Below are positions 10,716 to 22,787 of a stretch of DNA of 64,000 bases, in pieces. The stretch is from the NCBI RefSeq assembly GCF_024749045.1, contig NZ_CP087184.1, positions 992,001 through 1,056,000 on the forward strand. Direction: 5' to 3'. Made by a program: the position numbers and the translations under genes. The notes below the pieces were generated by a model, which made no database searches, was not told where the DNA came from, and saw nothing but the letters and a program-made list of their open reading frames with translations. Each line of letters opens with the position of its first letter. Position 1 is the stretch's first letter. The DNA comes from Pseudomonas sp. B21-028. Its GTDB lineage: Bacteria > Pseudomonadota > Gammaproteobacteria > Pseudomonadales > Pseudomonadaceae.

Positions 10716-10934
10716 GGCAGGGGCTTAACACCTTATTCGCCGGCGCACATGCGCCATCCACTACAAGGGCGCCGGAGCGCCAAACCTTAAGCAAATTATA
10801 TGCCTGAAACTGAAGTGTTTGCCTAGGGGAAGTTCTCAATTAGTTTCCCCATGATAGGGGATTCACTGAGAACATCCCGAGGCGCTGCGCGGTTAAACCA
10901 GCGGCGCCGGGACAATTTGCCAGACACTTCGCGC

Positions 10935-11660
10935 TTACAGGCGGAACTCATGGCCCAGATACACTTCCTTGACCAGTTCGTTGGCCAGGATGGTGGCGGA
11001 GTCACCTTCGGCGATCAATTGGCCGTCATTGACGATGTAGGCGGTTTCGCAGATGTCCAGCGTCTCGCGCACGTTGTGGTCGGTGATCAGCACGCCGATC
11101 CCCTTGGCCTTGAGATGGTGGATGATCTGCTTGATGTCGCCCACCGAAATCGGGTCCACGCCGGCGAACGGTTCGTCGAGCAGGATGAATTTCGGTGCGG
11201 TAGCCAGGGCGCGGGCAATTTCCACCCGGCGCCGTTCGCCACCGGACAGGCTCATACCCAGGTTGTCGCGGATGTGGCTGATGTGGAACTCCTGCAACAG
11301 GCTTTCCAGCTCCTGGCGACGACCGGCCTTGTCGAGTTCCTTGCGGGTTTCGAGAATCGCCATGATGTTGTCGGCGACCGACAGTTTGCGGAAGATCGAC
11401 GCTTCTTGTGGCAAATAGCCGATGCCGGCCTTTGCCCGACCGTGCATCGGCTGGTGGCTGACGTCCAGGTCGTCGATCAGGATGCGGCCCTGATCGGCCT
11501 GGACCAGGCCGACGATCATGTAGAAACAGGTGGTCTTGCCCGCGCCGTTGGGGCCGAGCAGGCCAACGATCTGCCCGCTGTCGATGGACAGGCTGACATC
11601 GCGCACGACCTGACGGCTTTTGTAGCTCTTGGCCAGGTGCTGAGCTTTCAGAGTTGCCAT
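10935..11660 (-). CDS. lptB: LPS export ABC transporter ATP-binding protein LptB
   Basis: 241 residues. Walker A is GPNGAGKTT near residue 36, the signature is LSGGERRR near 138, and Walker B with its catalytic Glu is [13 protein letters not shown] near 158. LptB powers LptFG-driven extraction of lipopolysaccharide from the inner membrane. LptF and LptG are encoded elsewhere, as usual. The start codon shares one base with the lptA stop. Confidence 0.97.
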   Translation of the reverse strand: MATLKAQHLAKSYKSRQVVRDVSLSIDSGQIVGLLGPNGAGKTTCFYMIVGLVQADQGRILIDDLDVSHQPMHGRAKAGIGYLPQEASIFRKLSVADNIMAILETRKELDKAGRRQELESLLQEFHISHIRDNLGMSLSGGERRRVEIARALATAPKFILLDEPFAGVDPISVGDIKQIIHHLKAKGIGVLITDHNVRETLDICETAYIVNDGQLIAEGDSATILANELVKEVYLGHEFRL

Positions 11661-12205
11661 TACTGGGGCCTTTGCTCGGTTTTCTTTTTCGGCTGGATGA
11701 CCATGTCGATCCGTGGACGCTGCTCGGTCACCTTGTTGCCGGTGGCGCGGCCGGCGCTGGCGAGTTTCTTGTTCGTGTCGTAGACGATTTTCTCGCCCTG
11801 GGTGACGTTGTTGTCCTTGTCGATGACCTTGGCGCGATCGATCAGCACGACGCGGTCCTGGGACGCGTGATACTGGATGGTCACGCCGTAGCCCTGCACG
11901 GGCTTGGTGTCGCCGGCCGTTTGCAACTGCTCGAAATAGGCCAGGTTGCCCACCGAGGTCACCACGTCGATATCGCCGGACTGGGTGCGGGTGATGGTCA
12001 CGGTATTGCCGGTGACCTTCATCGAGCCCTGGGTGATGATCACGTCGCCCCTATAGGTGGCGATACCGTTCTTGTCGTCCAGTTGGGCGTCGTCGGCCTG
12101 GATGCGGATAGGCTGGTCGCGGTCGTTGGGAAGAGACCAGGCGCTCGCGCTTCCCAGTGCTGCGCCCAGACTGAGCAAAATAGGGAGGGTTTTAGCGAGC
12201 TTCAT
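11660..12205 (-). CDS. lptA: LPS transport periplasmic protein LptA
   Basis: 181 residues with a cleavable signal peptide ([18 protein letters not shown], cleavage probably after ASA near residue 22). The mature OstA-type beta-jellyroll begins at [16 protein letters not shown] and forms the periplasmic LPS bridge between LptC and LptD. The tail is basic (KKKTEQRPQ). It overlaps the end of lptC by 14 bases and touches lptB, so the three are coupled. Confidence 0.95.
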   Translation of the reverse strand: MKLAKTLPILLSLGAALGSASAWSLPNDRDQPIRIQADDAQLDDKNGIATYRGDVIITQGSMKVTGNTVTITRTQSGDIDVVTSVGNLAYFEQLQTAGDTKPVQGYGVTIQYHASQDRVVLIDRAKVIDKDNNVTQGEKIVYDTNKKLASAGRATGNKVTEQRPRIDMVIQPKKKTEQRPQ

Positions 12206-12764
12206 ACTGTCCTCTTACGTTCGATAGCAGGTGTATCCTGCTTTCCTTCAGATACGCTTTCATTCCCGTGCCGGTCGATACACCACCGGCGCCGTCGATT
12301 CTAACGGGTTGCTCGGTCTGCGCATATTGTCGCTGCGGGAACACGGTCATGCGAGTGCTGGTGATGATCGTCGTGCGGTTCTTCTCATCGGTTCGTGCGA
12401 CGCGTACCGAGTCGATCAGTTCCACTTCGGTGCCGCCGGAATTGACTTCGGCGCGCTTGCTCTGCACGTGCCACGGGAATTCCGTGCCACGGAACATGTT
12501 CAGGTCCGGATTGGCGACCAGTGAAATGTCGGTGGCCTTGACGTGATCGACCTTGTCGGACGTCATTTCGTACTGCACCTTGCCGTCGGGCAGGTATTGC
12601 AGTGTATGCGTGTTGGTCGCATACCAGTCGATATCGTTTTCCGCGACCTGGACGGCAGGGCGATCGAGGAAGCGTTCGGGGCTGATGTTCCAGTAGCCCA
12701 CCGCCGCGAAAATCGCCGCGATGCACGCGAACAGCAGGATGGTGCGAATCTTCTTGCTCAGCAT
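12192..12764 (-). CDS. lptC: LPS export system protein LptC
   Basis: 190 residues with one N-terminal membrane anchor (IRTILLFACIAAIFAAVGYW) and a periplasmic beta-jellyroll domain. LptC sits on LptB2FG and passes LPS to LptA. The gene begins 7 bases after kdsC and runs into lptA with an overlap. Confidence 0.94.
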   Translation of the reverse strand: MLSKKIRTILLFACIAAIFAAVGYWNISPERFLDRPAVQVAENDIDWYATNTHTLQYLPDGKVQYEMTSDKVDHVKATDISLVANPDLNMFRGTEFPWHVQSKRAEVNSGGTEVELIDSVRVARTDEKNRTTIITSTRMTVFPQRQYAQTEQPVRIDGAGGVSTGTGMKAYLKESRIHLLSNVRGQYEAR

Positions 12765-12771
12765 AAATGGC

Positions 12772-13296
12772 TCACAGGTACGCGGCGTTGGCCGCTTCGA
12801 GGCGGCCCTGGGCGCGCAGGATCAGTTCGCAGAACTCACGGGCCGCGCCTTCGCCGCCTCGCGCGGTGGTGACGCCATGGGCGTGCTCGCGGACGAAACC
12901 TGCCGCATTGGCCACTGCCATGCCCAGGCCGACCCGACGGATCACCGGCAGGTCCGGCAGGTCGTCACCCAGGTAGGCGACCTGTGCATAGCTTAGATTG
13001 AGTTGCCCCAGCAGTTCGTCCAGGACCACCAGTTTATCCTCGCGACCCTGATAAAGGTGGGGGATGCCAAGGTTCTTCGCGCGCCGTTCGACCACCGGGG
13101 TCTTGCGGCCGCTGATGATGGCCGTCTGCACGCCGGCGGCCATCAGCATCTTGATGCCTTGGCCGTCGAGGGTATTGAACGTCTTGAATTCGCTGCCGTC
13201 CTCGAGAAAATACAGGCGTCCGTCGGTCAGCACGCCGTCCACGTCGAACACGGCCAGCTTGATGTCTTTACCGCGTTGCAGCAGGTCTGCGTTCAT
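12772..13296 (-). CDS. kdsC: 3-deoxy-D-manno-octulosonate 8-phosphate phosphatase KdsC
   Basis: 174 residues, HAD superfamily without a cap domain (C0 type, tetrameric). Motif I is VFDVDGVLTDG near residue 17, and the motif III lysine and motif IV YLGDDLPDLP are present. It removes phosphate from KDO-8-P to release KDO for lipid A-core assembly. It is encoded immediately after kdsD, the preceding step-supplier in KDO synthesis. Confidence 0.95.
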   Translation of the reverse strand: MNADLLQRGKDIKLAVFDVDGVLTDGRLYFLEDGSEFKTFNTLDGQGIKMLMAAGVQTAIISGRKTPVVERRAKNLGIPHLYQGREDKLVVLDELLGQLNLSYAQVAYLGDDLPDLPVIRRVGLGMAVANAAGFVREHAHGVTTARGGEGAAREFCELILRAQGRLEAANAAYL

Positions 13297-14271
13297 TTAC
13301 ATGACTCCGGCACGCAGCAAGTCGTGCATGTTCAGGGCGCCCACCGGGCGGTCTTCGGCATCGACCACCACCAGGGCGCTGATCTTGTGGTCTTCCATGA
13401 TTTTCAGGGCTTCGGCGGCGAGCATTTCTGCACGGGCCGTCTTGCCGTGGGGCGTCATGACCTGCTCGATGGTGGTGCTGTGCACATCGATGGTGCGGTC
13501 CAGGGTGCGACGCAAGTCGCCGTCGGTGAAGATCCCGGCGAGCTTGCCGTCGGCCTCGATAATCACCGTCATGCCCAGGCCCTTGCGGGTCATCTCCATG
13601 AGTGCGTCCTTGAGCAGCGTGCCGCGTTGCACCTGTGGCAACTCTGCGCCGGCGTGCATCACGTTTTCCACCTTCAGCAGCAGGCGGCGACCCAGCGCAC
13701 CACCGGGGTGGGAGAAGGCGAAGTCTTCCGCGGTGAACCCCCTGGCCTCCAGCAGGGCCACGGCCAGGGCATCGCCCATGACCAGGGCCGCAGTGGTGGA
13801 CGAGGTCGGTGCCAGGTTCAGCGGGCAGGCTTCGTGCTCGACGTGAACGTTGAGGTTCACCTCGGCGGCCTTGGCTAGCGGCGAGTCCGGGTTGCCGGTG
13901 AGGCTGATCAGCCGGATGCCCAGGCGCTTGATCAGTGGCAGCAGCGTAATGATTTCATTGGTGGAGCCGGAGTTGGACAGCGCCAGGATGATGTCGTCCC
14001 GGGTGATCATGCCCATGTCACCGTGGCTGGCTTCGGCCGGGTGGACGAAGAATGCCGTGGTGCCCGTGCTGGCCAGGGTCGCGGCGATCTTGTTGCCGAC
14101 GTGCCCGGACTTGCCCATGCCGACCACGACGACGCGGCCTGTGCTGGCCAGGATCATCTCGCAGGCGCGTATGAAATCAGCGTCGATACGGGGCAGCAAG
14201 CCTTGCACGGCTTCGAGTTCGAGGCGGATGGTACGTTGTGCCGATTGAATCAGGTCGCTGGTTTGGCTCAT
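13297..14271 (-). CDS. kdsD: D-arabinose 5-phosphate isomerase KdsD
   Basis: 324 residues from the ATG at 14271 (MSQTSDLIQSAQ). An open extension of 21 codons upstream is hydrophobic and not family-like. An N-terminal SIS sugar-isomerase domain (GMGKSGHVGNKIAATLASTG near residue 52) is followed by two CBS domains (about 205-320). It converts ribulose-5-phosphate to arabinose-5-phosphate for KDO synthesis. First gene of the minus-strand LPS/rpoN cluster. Confidence 0.95.
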   Translation of the reverse strand: MSQTSDLIQSAQRTIRLELEAVQGLLPRIDADFIRACEMILASTGRVVVVGMGKSGHVGNKIAATLASTGTTAFFVHPAEASHGDMGMITRDDIILALSNSGSTNEIITLLPLIKRLGIRLISLTGNPDSPLAKAAEVNLNVHVEHEACPLNLAPTSSTTAALVMGDALAVALLEARGFTAEDFAFSHPGGALGRRLLLKVENVMHAGAELPQVQRGTLLKDALMEMTRKGLGMTVIIEADGKLAGIFTDGDLRRTLDRTIDVHSTTIEQVMTPHGKTARAEMLAAEALKIMEDHKISALVVVDAEDRPVGALNMHDLLRAGVM

Positions 14272-14544
14272 GTCAGAAATCGTATAGCCCGATGAAAAGG
14301 CGGCGATTATAGCGGCAATGAACAATTCCCTCACGCTAGTTCGTCATGCTTCGTGCAAACACCCCGCCGGGTTTGAATAAAATGTACTCATTTACCTTAA
14401 GTCAGGCTTAACCGGCCAGGGGTGGCCCTTGGGCGCGTGGCCGTTGCAGTGATATAGTTCGCCGCCGGTCCGGATGCCTGGCGGTCCGACCTTTATCGGC
14501 TGGCCAGGGCATTCGGATGTGAGGCTGCATCGCAAGGAGTTTAG

Positions 14545-15354
14545 ATGAGTGCCGACAACGCCTACGCGGTCGAGCTGAAGGGGCTGTCCTTCAAGCGAGG
14601 GACGCGCAGCATTTTCAATGACATCGATATTCGCATCCCGCGCGGCAAGGTGACCGGCATCATGGGGCCTTCCGGGTGCGGCAAGACCACGCTGCTACGC
14701 CTGATGGGCGCACAGTTGCGTCCCAGTGCCGGTGAGGTCTGGGTCAATGGTCAGAATCTTCCCAAATTGTCGCGCAGCGACCTGTTCGATGCGCGCAAGC
14801 ACATGGGCGTGCTGTTCCAGAGCGGCGCGCTGTTCACCGATCTCGACGTGTTCGAGAACGTGGCGTTCCCGTTGCGGGTCCATACCGACCTGCCGGAGGA
14901 GATGATCCGCGACATCGTCCTGCTCAAGTTGCAGGCGGTCGGGCTGCGTGGCGCCCTCGATCTGATGCCGGACGAGCTGTCCGGCGGCATGAAGCGCCGG
15001 GTCGCACTGGCGCGGGCGATTGCCCTCGATCCGAAAATCCTCATGTACGACGAGCCCTTCGTCGGGCAGGACCCGATCGCCATGGGTGTGCTGGTGCGCC
15101 TGATCCGCCTGCTCAACGATGCGCTGGGCATCACCAGCATCGTGGTGTCCCACGACCTGGCCGAAACCGCCAGCATCGCGGACTACATCTACGTGGTCGG
15201 CGATGGCCAGGTATTGGGGCAGGGCACGCCCCAGGAGTTGAAGGCTTCGGACAACCCGCGCATTCGCCAATTCATGAAGGGGGATCCGGACGGTCCGGTG
15301 GCGTTCCATTTTCCGGCCACGGATTACCGTACCGATCTGCTGGGGAAGCGCTGA
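14545..15354 (+). CDS. mlaF: Mla phospholipid transport ATP-binding protein MlaF
   Basis: 269 residues. Walker A is GPSGCGKTT near residue 40, the signature is LSGGMKRR near 146, and Walker B is [13 protein letters not shown] near 166. It drives the MlaFEDB inner-membrane complex that moves phospholipids between inner membrane and periplasmic MlaC, keeping outer-membrane asymmetry. The ATG follows a good AAGGAG site. It is the first gene of a tight mlaFEDCB operon divergent from kdsD. The 273-base gap upstream presumably holds both promoters. Confidence 0.96.
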   Translation: MSADNAYAVELKGLSFKRGTRSIFNDIDIRIPRGKVTGIMGPSGCGKTTLLRLMGAQLRPSAGEVWVNGQNLPKLSRSDLFDARKHMGVLFQSGALFTDLDVFENVAFPLRVHTDLPEEMIRDIVLLKLQAVGLRGALDLMPDELSGGMKRRVALARAIALDPKILMYDEPFVGQDPIAMGVLVRLIRLLNDALGITSIVVSHDLAETASIADYIYVVGDGQVLGQGTPQELKASDNPRIRQFMKGDPDGPVAFHFPATDYRTDLLGKR

Positions 15355-16151
15355 TGCGCAAGAAATCATTGATAGAAAGAATTCGCCTGTTTGGCCGTTC
15401 CGGCATCGACGTGCTGGCGGTGCTGGGCCGTTCCACGCTGTTCCTGGCCCATGCGCTGCTTGGTCGCAACTCGACAGGCGGCGGTTTTGGCCTGCTGGTC
15501 AAACAACTGCATTCGGTGGGGGTGATGTCCCTGGTGATCATCGTGGTGTCCGGGATCTTCATCGGCATGGTGCTGGCGTTGCAGGGGTTCAATATCCTGT
15601 CCAGCTACGGTTCGGAGCAGGCGGTCGGGCAGATGGTCTCGCTGACGCTGTTGCGTGAACTCGGGCCGGTGGTGACCGCATTGCTGTTCGCCGGGCGTGC
15701 CGGTTCGGCGCTGACGGCCGAAATCGGTAACATGAAGTCCACCGAGCAGCTGTCCAGCCTGGAAATGATCGGCGTCGATCCGCTCAAGTACATCATTGCC
15801 CCGCGCCTGTGGGCCGGCTTCATTTCCTTGCCGGTGCTGGCGATCATCTTCAGCGTCGTCGGGATCTGGGGTGGTTCATGGGTGGCCGTCGACTGGCTGG
15901 GCGTCTATGAAGGTTCCTACTGGTCCAACATGCAGAACAGCGTCGACTTCCTCGATGATGTGCTCAACGGCGTCATCAAGAGCGCCGTATTCGCGTTCGT
16001 GGTGACCTGGATCGCCGTGTTTCAAGGCTATGACTGCGAGCCCACGTCTGAGGGGATCAGCCGTGCCACAACCAAGACCGTGGTGTACGCCTCGCTGGCG
16101 GTGCTGGGCCTTGACTTTATTCTGACCGCCTTGATGTTTGGAGATTTCTGA
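15354..16151 (+). CDS. mlaE: Mla phospholipid transport permease MlaE
   Basis: 265 residues, MlaE/YrbE permease fold with five or so membrane segments. Family motifs include [21 protein letters not shown] and [20 protein letters not shown]. Its start overlaps the mlaF stop by one base and its stop overlaps the mlaD start, showing translational coupling throughout the operon. Confidence 0.96.
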   Translation: MRKKSLIERIRLFGRSGIDVLAVLGRSTLFLAHALLGRNSTGGGFGLLVKQLHSVGVMSLVIIVVSGIFIGMVLALQGFNILSSYGSEQAVGQMVSLTLLRELGPVVTALLFAGRAGSALTAEIGNMKSTEQLSSLEMIGVDPLKYIIAPRLWAGFISLPVLAIIFSVVGIWGGSWVAVDWLGVYEGSYWSNMQNSVDFLDDVLNGVIKSAVFAFVVTWIAVFQGYDCEPTSEGISRATTKTVVYASLAVLGLDFILTALMFGDF

Positions 16152-16618
16152 TGCAAAACCGCACCCTGGAAATCGGTGTCGGCCTTTTCCTGCTGGCCGG
16201 CATCCTGGCCTTGCTGCTGCTGGCTCTGCGCGTCAGCGGCCTGGCGCCGACCGCGAATACCGATACTTATAAACTTTATGCTTATTTTGACAATATCGCC
16301 GGTTTGACGGTCAGAGCCAAGGTGACCATGGCCGGTGTCACCATCGGCAAGGTCACGGCAATCGATCTGGATCGCGACAGTTTCACCGGACGGGTGACGC
16401 TGCAGCTGGAAAAGCGCGTGGATAACCTGCCGACTGATTCCACTGCATCTATCCTTACGGCGGGCCTGCTGGGCGAGAAATACATCGGTATCAGCGTGGG
16501 CGGGGAAGAGACCCTGCTCAAGGACGGCGGGACCATCCATGACACGCAGTCGTCGCTGGTGCTTGAGGACCTGATCGGGAAATTCCTGCTCAATACCGTT
16601 AGCAAAGACGCCAAATGA
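16151..16618 (+). CDS. mlaD: Mla substrate-binding MCE protein MlaD
   Basis: 155 residues. One N-terminal transmembrane helix (IGVGLFLLAGILALLLLAL) is followed by a single MCE domain (about 38-120, including VTMAGVTIGKVTAI and LGEKYIGISVGG). It forms a hexameric ring on MlaFE that channels lipid to MlaC. Sits between mlaE and mlaC with overlapping codons. Confidence 0.95.
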   Translation: MQNRTLEIGVGLFLLAGILALLLLALRVSGLAPTANTDTYKLYAYFDNIAGLTVRAKVTMAGVTIGKVTAIDLDRDSFTGRVTLQLEKRVDNLPTDSTASILTAGLLGEKYIGISVGGEETLLKDGGTIHDTQSSLVLEDLIGKFLLNTVSKDAK

Positions 16619-16629
16619 GGAGCCTTTCG

Positions 16630-17283
16630 ATGATCTCTATCCTGCGACGCAGCCTGTTGGTCCTGCTGGCAACCCTGCCGCTGATGACCAATGCCCTGGC
16701 GGCGCCTTCCGCCCACGACATCATCCAGGACACCACGACCCGGTTGCTGGCGGACCTTGCCGCCAACAAGGAGAAATACAAGCAGGATCCGGGTGCGTTC
16801 TATGACGCACTGAATGGCATTGTCGGTCCGGTGGTGGACGCCGATGGCATCTCCCGCAGCATCATGACGGTCAAGTACTCGCGCAAGGCAACGCCTGCGC
16901 AGATGACCCGCTTCCAGGAAAACTTCAAGCGCAGCCTGATGCAGTTCTATGGCAACGCCTTGCTCGAATACAACAACCAGGGCATCACCGTTGGGCCGGC
17001 GAAGGACGAAAGTGGTACTCGTACCAGCGTCGACATGCAGGTCAAGGGTAACAACGGTGCGGTCTATCCTGTGTCCTACACACTCGAGAAGATCAATGGC
17101 GAGTGGAAGGTGCGCAACGTGATCATCAACGGCATCAACATCGGCAAGCTGTTCCGCGACCAGTTCGCCGATGCGATGCAGCGCAATGGCAATGACCTGG
17201 ACAAGACCATCGATGGTTGGGCCGGCGAAGTTGCCAAGGCCAAGGAAGTGACCGAGGAAGCCAAGGAGAAGCAGGAGCAATGA
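16630..17283 (+). CDS. mlaC: Periplasmic phospholipid-binding protein MlaC
   Basis: 217 residues from the ATG at 16630, seven bases after GGAG. An upstream ATG at 16615 overlaps the mlaD stop but has no comparable ribosome-binding site. Signal peptide RRSLLVLLATLPLMTNALA, then the Tol_Tol_Ttg2 (MlaC) domain with VMTVKYSRKATPAQ-like and YGNALLEY blocks. It shuttles phospholipids between MlaA-porin at the outer membrane and MlaD. The C-terminus is a charged Glu/Lys helix. Confidence 0.93.
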   Translation: MISILRRSLLVLLATLPLMTNALAAPSAHDIIQDTTTRLLADLAANKEKYKQDPGAFYDALNGIVGPVVDADGISRSIMTVKYSRKATPAQMTRFQENFKRSLMQFYGNALLEYNNQGITVGPAKDESGTRTSVDMQVKGNNGAVYPVSYTLEKINGEWKVRNVIINGINIGKLFRDQFADAMQRNGNDLDKTIDGWAGEVAKAKEVTEEAKEKQEQ

Positions 17284-17597
17284 TCGAGTCGGTGAGTGAG
17301 TCGGCCGTTCGTCTGGGCGAAGCCGGTGAATTGTTGCTCAGTGGCGTGCTGGACTACCGCACCGGTCCGGCCTTGCGCAAGCAGGGTCAGGCACTGATCA
17401 AGTCCGTCGGTGCCGCCGAGGTGGTCATTGACTGCTCGGCGGTGCAGAAATCCAGCAGTGTCGGCTTGTCGCTGCTGCTGTGCTTCATGCGGGACGCCAA
17501 GGCGGCCGGCAAAACATGGAGCATCCGTGGGATGCCCGAAGACATGCGTGAAATAGCCCAGGTCAGCGAACTGACCGAGCTGTTGGCGCACTCCTGA
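17280..17597 (+). CDS. mlaB: Mla STAS-domain protein MlaB
   Basis: 105 residues from the ATG at 17280, which overlaps the mlaC stop (ATGA) behind CAGGAG. STAS domain with the conserved switch-region serine in QKSSSVGLSLLLC. MlaB binds MlaF and is required for assembly and activity of the transporter. Last gene of the mla operon. Confidence 0.92.
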   Translation: MIESVSESAVRLGEAGELLLSGVLDYRTGPALRKQGQALIKSVGAAEVVIDCSAVQKSSSVGLSLLLCFMRDAKAAGKTWSIRGMPEDMREIAQVSELTELLAHS

Positions 17598-17610
17598 TCC
17601 ACATCGCTGG

Positions 17611-17671
17611 AAAAGTCCCCCCGTCAGAGTCCTGCTTCGCGGGGTTCGCAGGCGCGGGGCTTTTTTGTATG
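17611..17671 (+). terminator. Likely terminator after mlaB
   Basis: AAAAGTCCCC pairs with GGGGCTTTT, with an inner CCTGC/GCAGG stem, followed by a T-run. It lies between mlaB and ibaG. Confidence 0.6.
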
Positions 17672-17712
17672 ATGTGCGACCCGCGCGCACAGGGCGCCGA
17701 TTGAGGTTGAGC

Positions 17713-19240
<1,528 letters not shown>

Positions 19241-19366
19241 TTCCGGCTGCATAGGCACAAGGATGTGCCTGGATTTCGTTTCAAATCGAGGGTGGTGCAC
19301 CCTCGATGTGTGTCCGGCGCCGCTTGCGTCCGGGCATGAGTACCTTGATAAGGACTGACGTTTCCC

Positions 19367-20002
19367 ATGTTGACCATCGCACTGTCCAAGGGCCGCATCC
19401 TTGACGACACCCTGCCGCTTCTGGCTGAAGCGGGCATCGTGCCGACCGAGAATCCGGACAAGAGTCGCAAGCTGATCATTCCCACGACCCAGGCCGATGT
19501 TCGCCTGCTGATCGTGCGTGCCACCGATGTGCCGACTTACGTTGAACATGGTGCCGCCGACCTCGGCGTTGCCGGTAAGGACGTGCTGATGGAATACGGC
19601 GGCCAGGGCTTGTACGAGCCCCTGGACCTGCGGATCGCCCGGTGCAAGCTGATGACCGCCGGCAAGGTCGGCGCGCCGGAGCCCAAGGGGCGCCTGCGGG
19701 TGGCGACCAAGTTCGTCAACGTTGCCAAGCGTTACTATGCCGAGCAGGGTCGCCAGGTCGATATCATCAAGTTGTACGGTTCGATGGAGCTGGCGCCGCT
19801 GATCGGCCTGGCGGACAAGATCATCGACGTCGTCGACACCGGCAATACCCTGCGTGCCAATGGCCTGGAACCCCAGGATTTCATCGCTGACATCACCTCC
19901 CGGCTGATCGTCAACAAGGCATCGATGAAAATGCAGCATGCTCGCATCCAGGCTCTGATCGATACCCTGCGCAAGGCAGTGGAATCGCGACACCGCGGCT
20001 GA
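19367..20002 (+). CDS. hisG: ATP phosphoribosyltransferase, short form HisG
   Basis: 211 residues, the short HisG that lacks the C-terminal regulatory domain and needs HisZ for activity and feedback control. Conserved blocks include [15 protein letters not shown] at the N-terminus and [19 protein letters not shown], and the PRPP-binding stretch [16 protein letters not shown]. It starts histidine synthesis from ATP and PRPP. The hisZ partner is not in this window. It lies 126 bases after murA. Confidence 0.97.
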   Translation: MLTIALSKGRILDDTLPLLAEAGIVPTENPDKSRKLIIPTTQADVRLLIVRATDVPTYVEHGAADLGVAGKDVLMEYGGQGLYEPLDLRIARCKLMTAGKVGAPEPKGRLRVATKFVNVAKRYYAEQGRQVDIIKLYGSMELAPLIGLADKIIDVVDTGNTLRANGLEPQDFIADITSRLIVNKASMKMQHARIQALIDTLRKAVESRHRG

Positions 20003-20125
20003 TTTACCTGCGCGACCTTGAGTCGCGCCCGTCTATCCGTGTCATAGCCAATTTTCTCAGGTGCCCACGCGAATGGACTGGTAGCTTAGGGCGCCTGAGC
20101 ATTTGCCATTAATGAGGCCCTCGCT

Positions 20126-21463
20126 ATGACCGCTCCCACTTCGATTCGCCGACTCAACGCTGCCGATCCGGATTTCGCGCATCATCTGGATCATCTGCTG
20201 AGCTGGGAAAGCGTGTCTGACGACTCGGTCAATCAGCGGGTGCTGGACATCATCAAGGCCGTGCGCGAGCGCGGCGATGCCGCCTTGGTGGAATTCACCC
20301 AGAAATTCGACGGCCTGCAAGCGGCGTCCATGGCCGACCTGATCCTGCCGCGCGAGCGTCTGGAGCTGGCCCTGACCCGGATCACCGTGCCCCAGCGCGA
20401 AGCCCTGGAAAAAGCCGCATCCCGGGTGCGCAGCTATCACGAAAGACAGAAACAGGACTCCTGGAGCTACACCGAAGCGGACGGCACGGTGCTGGGCCAG
20501 AAGGTGACGCCACTGGACCGCGCCGGCTTGTACGTGCCGGGCGGCAAGGCGTCCTATCCCTCTTCGGTGCTGATGAATGCGATTCCAGCCAAGGTCGCCG
20601 GCGTGACCGAAGTGGTCATGGTCGTGCCAACCCCACGGGGTGAAATCAACGAACTGGTGCTGGCCGCTGCCTGCATCGCCGGCGTGGACCGGGTGTTCAC
20701 CATCGGTGGCGCCCAGGCCGTGGCGGCATTGGCCTACGGCACCGAAAGCGTGCCGAGGGTCGACAAGGTGGTCGGGCCGGGCAACATCTATGTCGCCACC
20801 GCCAAGCGCCATGTGTTCGGCCAGGTCGGTATCGACATGATCGCCGGCCCTTCGGAAATCCTCGTGGTGTGCGACGGCCAGACCGACCCGGACTGGATCG
20901 CCATGGACCTGTTTTCCCAGGCCGAGCACGACGAAGACGCCCAGGCGATCCTGGTCAGCCCGGATGCCGACTTCCTCGACAAGGTCGCGGCCAGCATCGA
21001 CAAGATGCTGCCGACCATGGAGCGCGCCGAAATCATCAACACCTCGATCAATGGTCGTGGGGCGCTGATCAAGGTCGATGACATGGAGCAGGCGATCGAG
21101 GTCGCCAACCGCATTGCGCCGGAGCACCTGGAGTTGTCGGTCGCCGATCCGCAGGCCTGGTTGCCGCAGATCCGTCATGCCGGTGCGATCTTCATGGGCC
21201 GCCACACCAGCGAGGCCCTGGGCGACTACTGCGCCGGGCCCAATCACGTGCTGCCGACTTCCGGCACCGCGCGTTTCTCGTCGCCGCTGGGGGTGTATGA
21301 CTTCCAGAAACGTTCGTCGATCATCTTCTGCTCCGAGCAGGGCGCATCCGAACTGGGCAAGACGGCTTCGGTACTGGCCCGTGGCGAATCGCTGAGCGCC
21401 CACGCCCGCAGCGCCGAGTATCGAATTCTTGATGAATCCTCCATTGACGGGCAGGGAAATTGA
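20126..21463 (+). CDS. hisD: Histidinol dehydrogenase
   Basis: 445 residues. Recognisable blocks are [49 protein letters not shown], and the zinc/catalytic region [10 protein letters not shown] and [19 protein letters not shown]. It carries out the last two oxidations to histidine with NAD+. Separated from hisG by 123 bases and followed one base later by hisC. Confidence 0.98.
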   Translation: MTAPTSIRRLNAADPDFAHHLDHLLSWESVSDDSVNQRVLDIIKAVRERGDAALVEFTQKFDGLQAASMADLILPRERLELALTRITVPQREALEKAASRVRSYHERQKQDSWSYTEADGTVLGQKVTPLDRAGLYVPGGKASYPSSVLMNAIPAKVAGVTEVVMVVPTPRGEINELVLAAACIAGVDRVFTIGGAQAVAALAYGTESVPRVDKVVGPGNIYVATAKRHVFGQVGIDMIAGPSEILVVCDGQTDPDWIAMDLFSQAEHDEDAQAILVSPDADFLDKVAASIDKMLPTMERAEIINTSINGRGALIKVDDMEQAIEVANRIAPEHLELSVADPQAWLPQIRHAGAIFMGRHTSEALGDYCAGPNHVLPTSGTARFSSPLGVYDFQKRSSIIFCSEQGASELGKTASVLARGESLSAHARSAEYRILDESSIDGQGN

Positions 21464-21464
21464 A

Positions 21465-22517
21465 ATGAGTAAATTCTGGAGCCCGTTCGTCAAGAACCTG
21501 GTGCCCTATGTGCCGGGCGAACAACCGAAGCTGACCCGCCTGGTCAAGCTCAACACCAACGAGAATCCCTACGGCCCATCGCCCAAGGCACTTGCGGCGA
21601 TGCAGACCGAGCTCAATGACAACCTGCGTCTGTACCCGGACCCCAACAGCGATCTGCTGAAGGGTGCCGTGGCCCGCTACTACGGCGTGCAGGCCAACCA
21701 GGTGTTTCTCGGTAACGGTTCGGATGAAGTGCTAGCGCACATTTTTCACGGCCTGCTGCAACACGACCAGCCGATCCTGTTCCCGGACATCAGCTACAGC
21801 TTTTATCCAGTGTATTGCGGGTTGTATGGCATCCAGTTCGATGCGGTGCCCCTGGACGAGCAGTTCCGGATCGATCCGGCGGACTATGCCAAGCCGAACG
21901 GCGGGATCATTTTCCCCAACCCGAACGCCCCGACCGGCTGCCTGCTGGCGCTGGATGCGGTGGAACAGATGCTCAAGGCCAGCCCGGATTCGGTGGTGGT
22001 GGTCGATGAGGCCTATATCGACTTCGGTGGCGAGACGGCCATCAGCCTGGTGGACCGCTATCCGAACCTGCTGGTCACCCAGACCTTGTCCAAGTCCCGT
22101 TCGCTGGCGGGGTTGCGAGTGGGCTTGGCGGTGGGCCATCCGGACCTGATCGAAGCACTGGAGCGGATCAAGAACAGCTTCAACTCCTACCCGCTGGATC
22201 GCTTGGCAAACGTGGGCGGCGCAGCGGCGTTCGACGACCGCGAGTATTTCCAGCAGACCTGCCGGTTGGTCATCGAGCACCGCGAGTGGGTGGTGGCGCA
22301 ACTGGAGGCCAAGGGTTTTGAAGTGCTGCCTTCGGCGGCCAACTTCATCTTCGCCCGTCACCCCCGGCATGATGCGGCGGGGTTGGCGGCGAAGCTGCGA
22401 GAGCAGGGGGTGATCGTGCGGCACTTCAAACAGGAGCGGATTGCCCAGTTCCTGCGGATCAGCATTGGCACGCCGGAGCAGAATAAGGCGCTGATCGACG
22501 CCCTGGGCGAGCTCTAA
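21465..22517 (+). CDS. hisC: Histidinol-phosphate aminotransferase
   Basis: 350 residues from the ATG at 21465, which follows the hisD stop by one base. A longer frame upstream runs inside hisD. Fold type I PLP enzyme with NPNAPTG near residue 155, the DEAYIDF block, and the PLP lysine in [14 protein letters not shown] near 217. It converts imidazole acetol phosphate to histidinol phosphate. Confidence 0.96.
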   Translation: MSKFWSPFVKNLVPYVPGEQPKLTRLVKLNTNENPYGPSPKALAAMQTELNDNLRLYPDPNSDLLKGAVARYYGVQANQVFLGNGSDEVLAHIFHGLLQHDQPILFPDISYSFYPVYCGLYGIQFDAVPLDEQFRIDPADYAKPNGGIIFPNPNAPTGCLLALDAVEQMLKASPDSVVVVDEAYIDFGGETAISLVDRYPNLLVTQTLSKSRSLAGLRVGLAVGHPDLIEALERIKNSFNSYPLDRLANVGGAAAFDDREYFQQTCRLVIEHREWVVAQLEAKGFEVLPSAANFIFARHPRHDAAGLAAKLREQGVIVRHFKQERIAQFLRISIGTPEQNKALIDALGEL

Positions 22518-22546
22518 AGCTCTGCGCTGAACTGTAGGAAATCCTC

Positions 22547-22636
22547 TGTGGGAGCAAGGCTTGCCCGCGATGGCGGTAGGTCAGTGACTCAAATGTCGAC
22601 TGATCCGGCGCTATCGCGGGCAAGCCTTGCTCCCAC
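22547..22636. repeat. REPIN-like palindrome, family A
   Basis: TGTGGGAGCAAGGCTTGCCC faces GGGCAAGCCTTGCTCCCAC across about 50 bases, with CGCGATGGCG / CGCTATCGCG inner arms. Confidence 0.85.
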
Positions 22637-22681
22637 GGTGGTTTTCGGCGTTCCTGGATTGCCGTCTCATCGCTGAATCCC

Positions 22682-22771
22682 TGTGGGAGCGAGCCTGCTC
22701 GCGATGGCGTACTTTCAGCTCACGTCTATGTTGCTGACCCACCGCTATCGCGAGCAGGCTCGCTCCCACAG
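22682..22771. repeat. REPIN-like palindrome, family A (second, adjacent)
   Basis: TGTGGGAGCGAGCCTGCTCG faces CGAGCAGGCTCGCTCCCACA. The stem sequence differs from the neighbour at 22547-22636 (GCGAGCCTGCTCGC rather than GCAAGGCTTGCCCGC), so these are two variants side by side. Confidence 0.85.
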
Positions 22772-22787
22772 GTTGTGTATCAAGGCC

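Noticed and set aside
20057..21493. 478-codon minus-strand frame across hisD
   Set aside because: Antisense shadow of hisD, no domain features.
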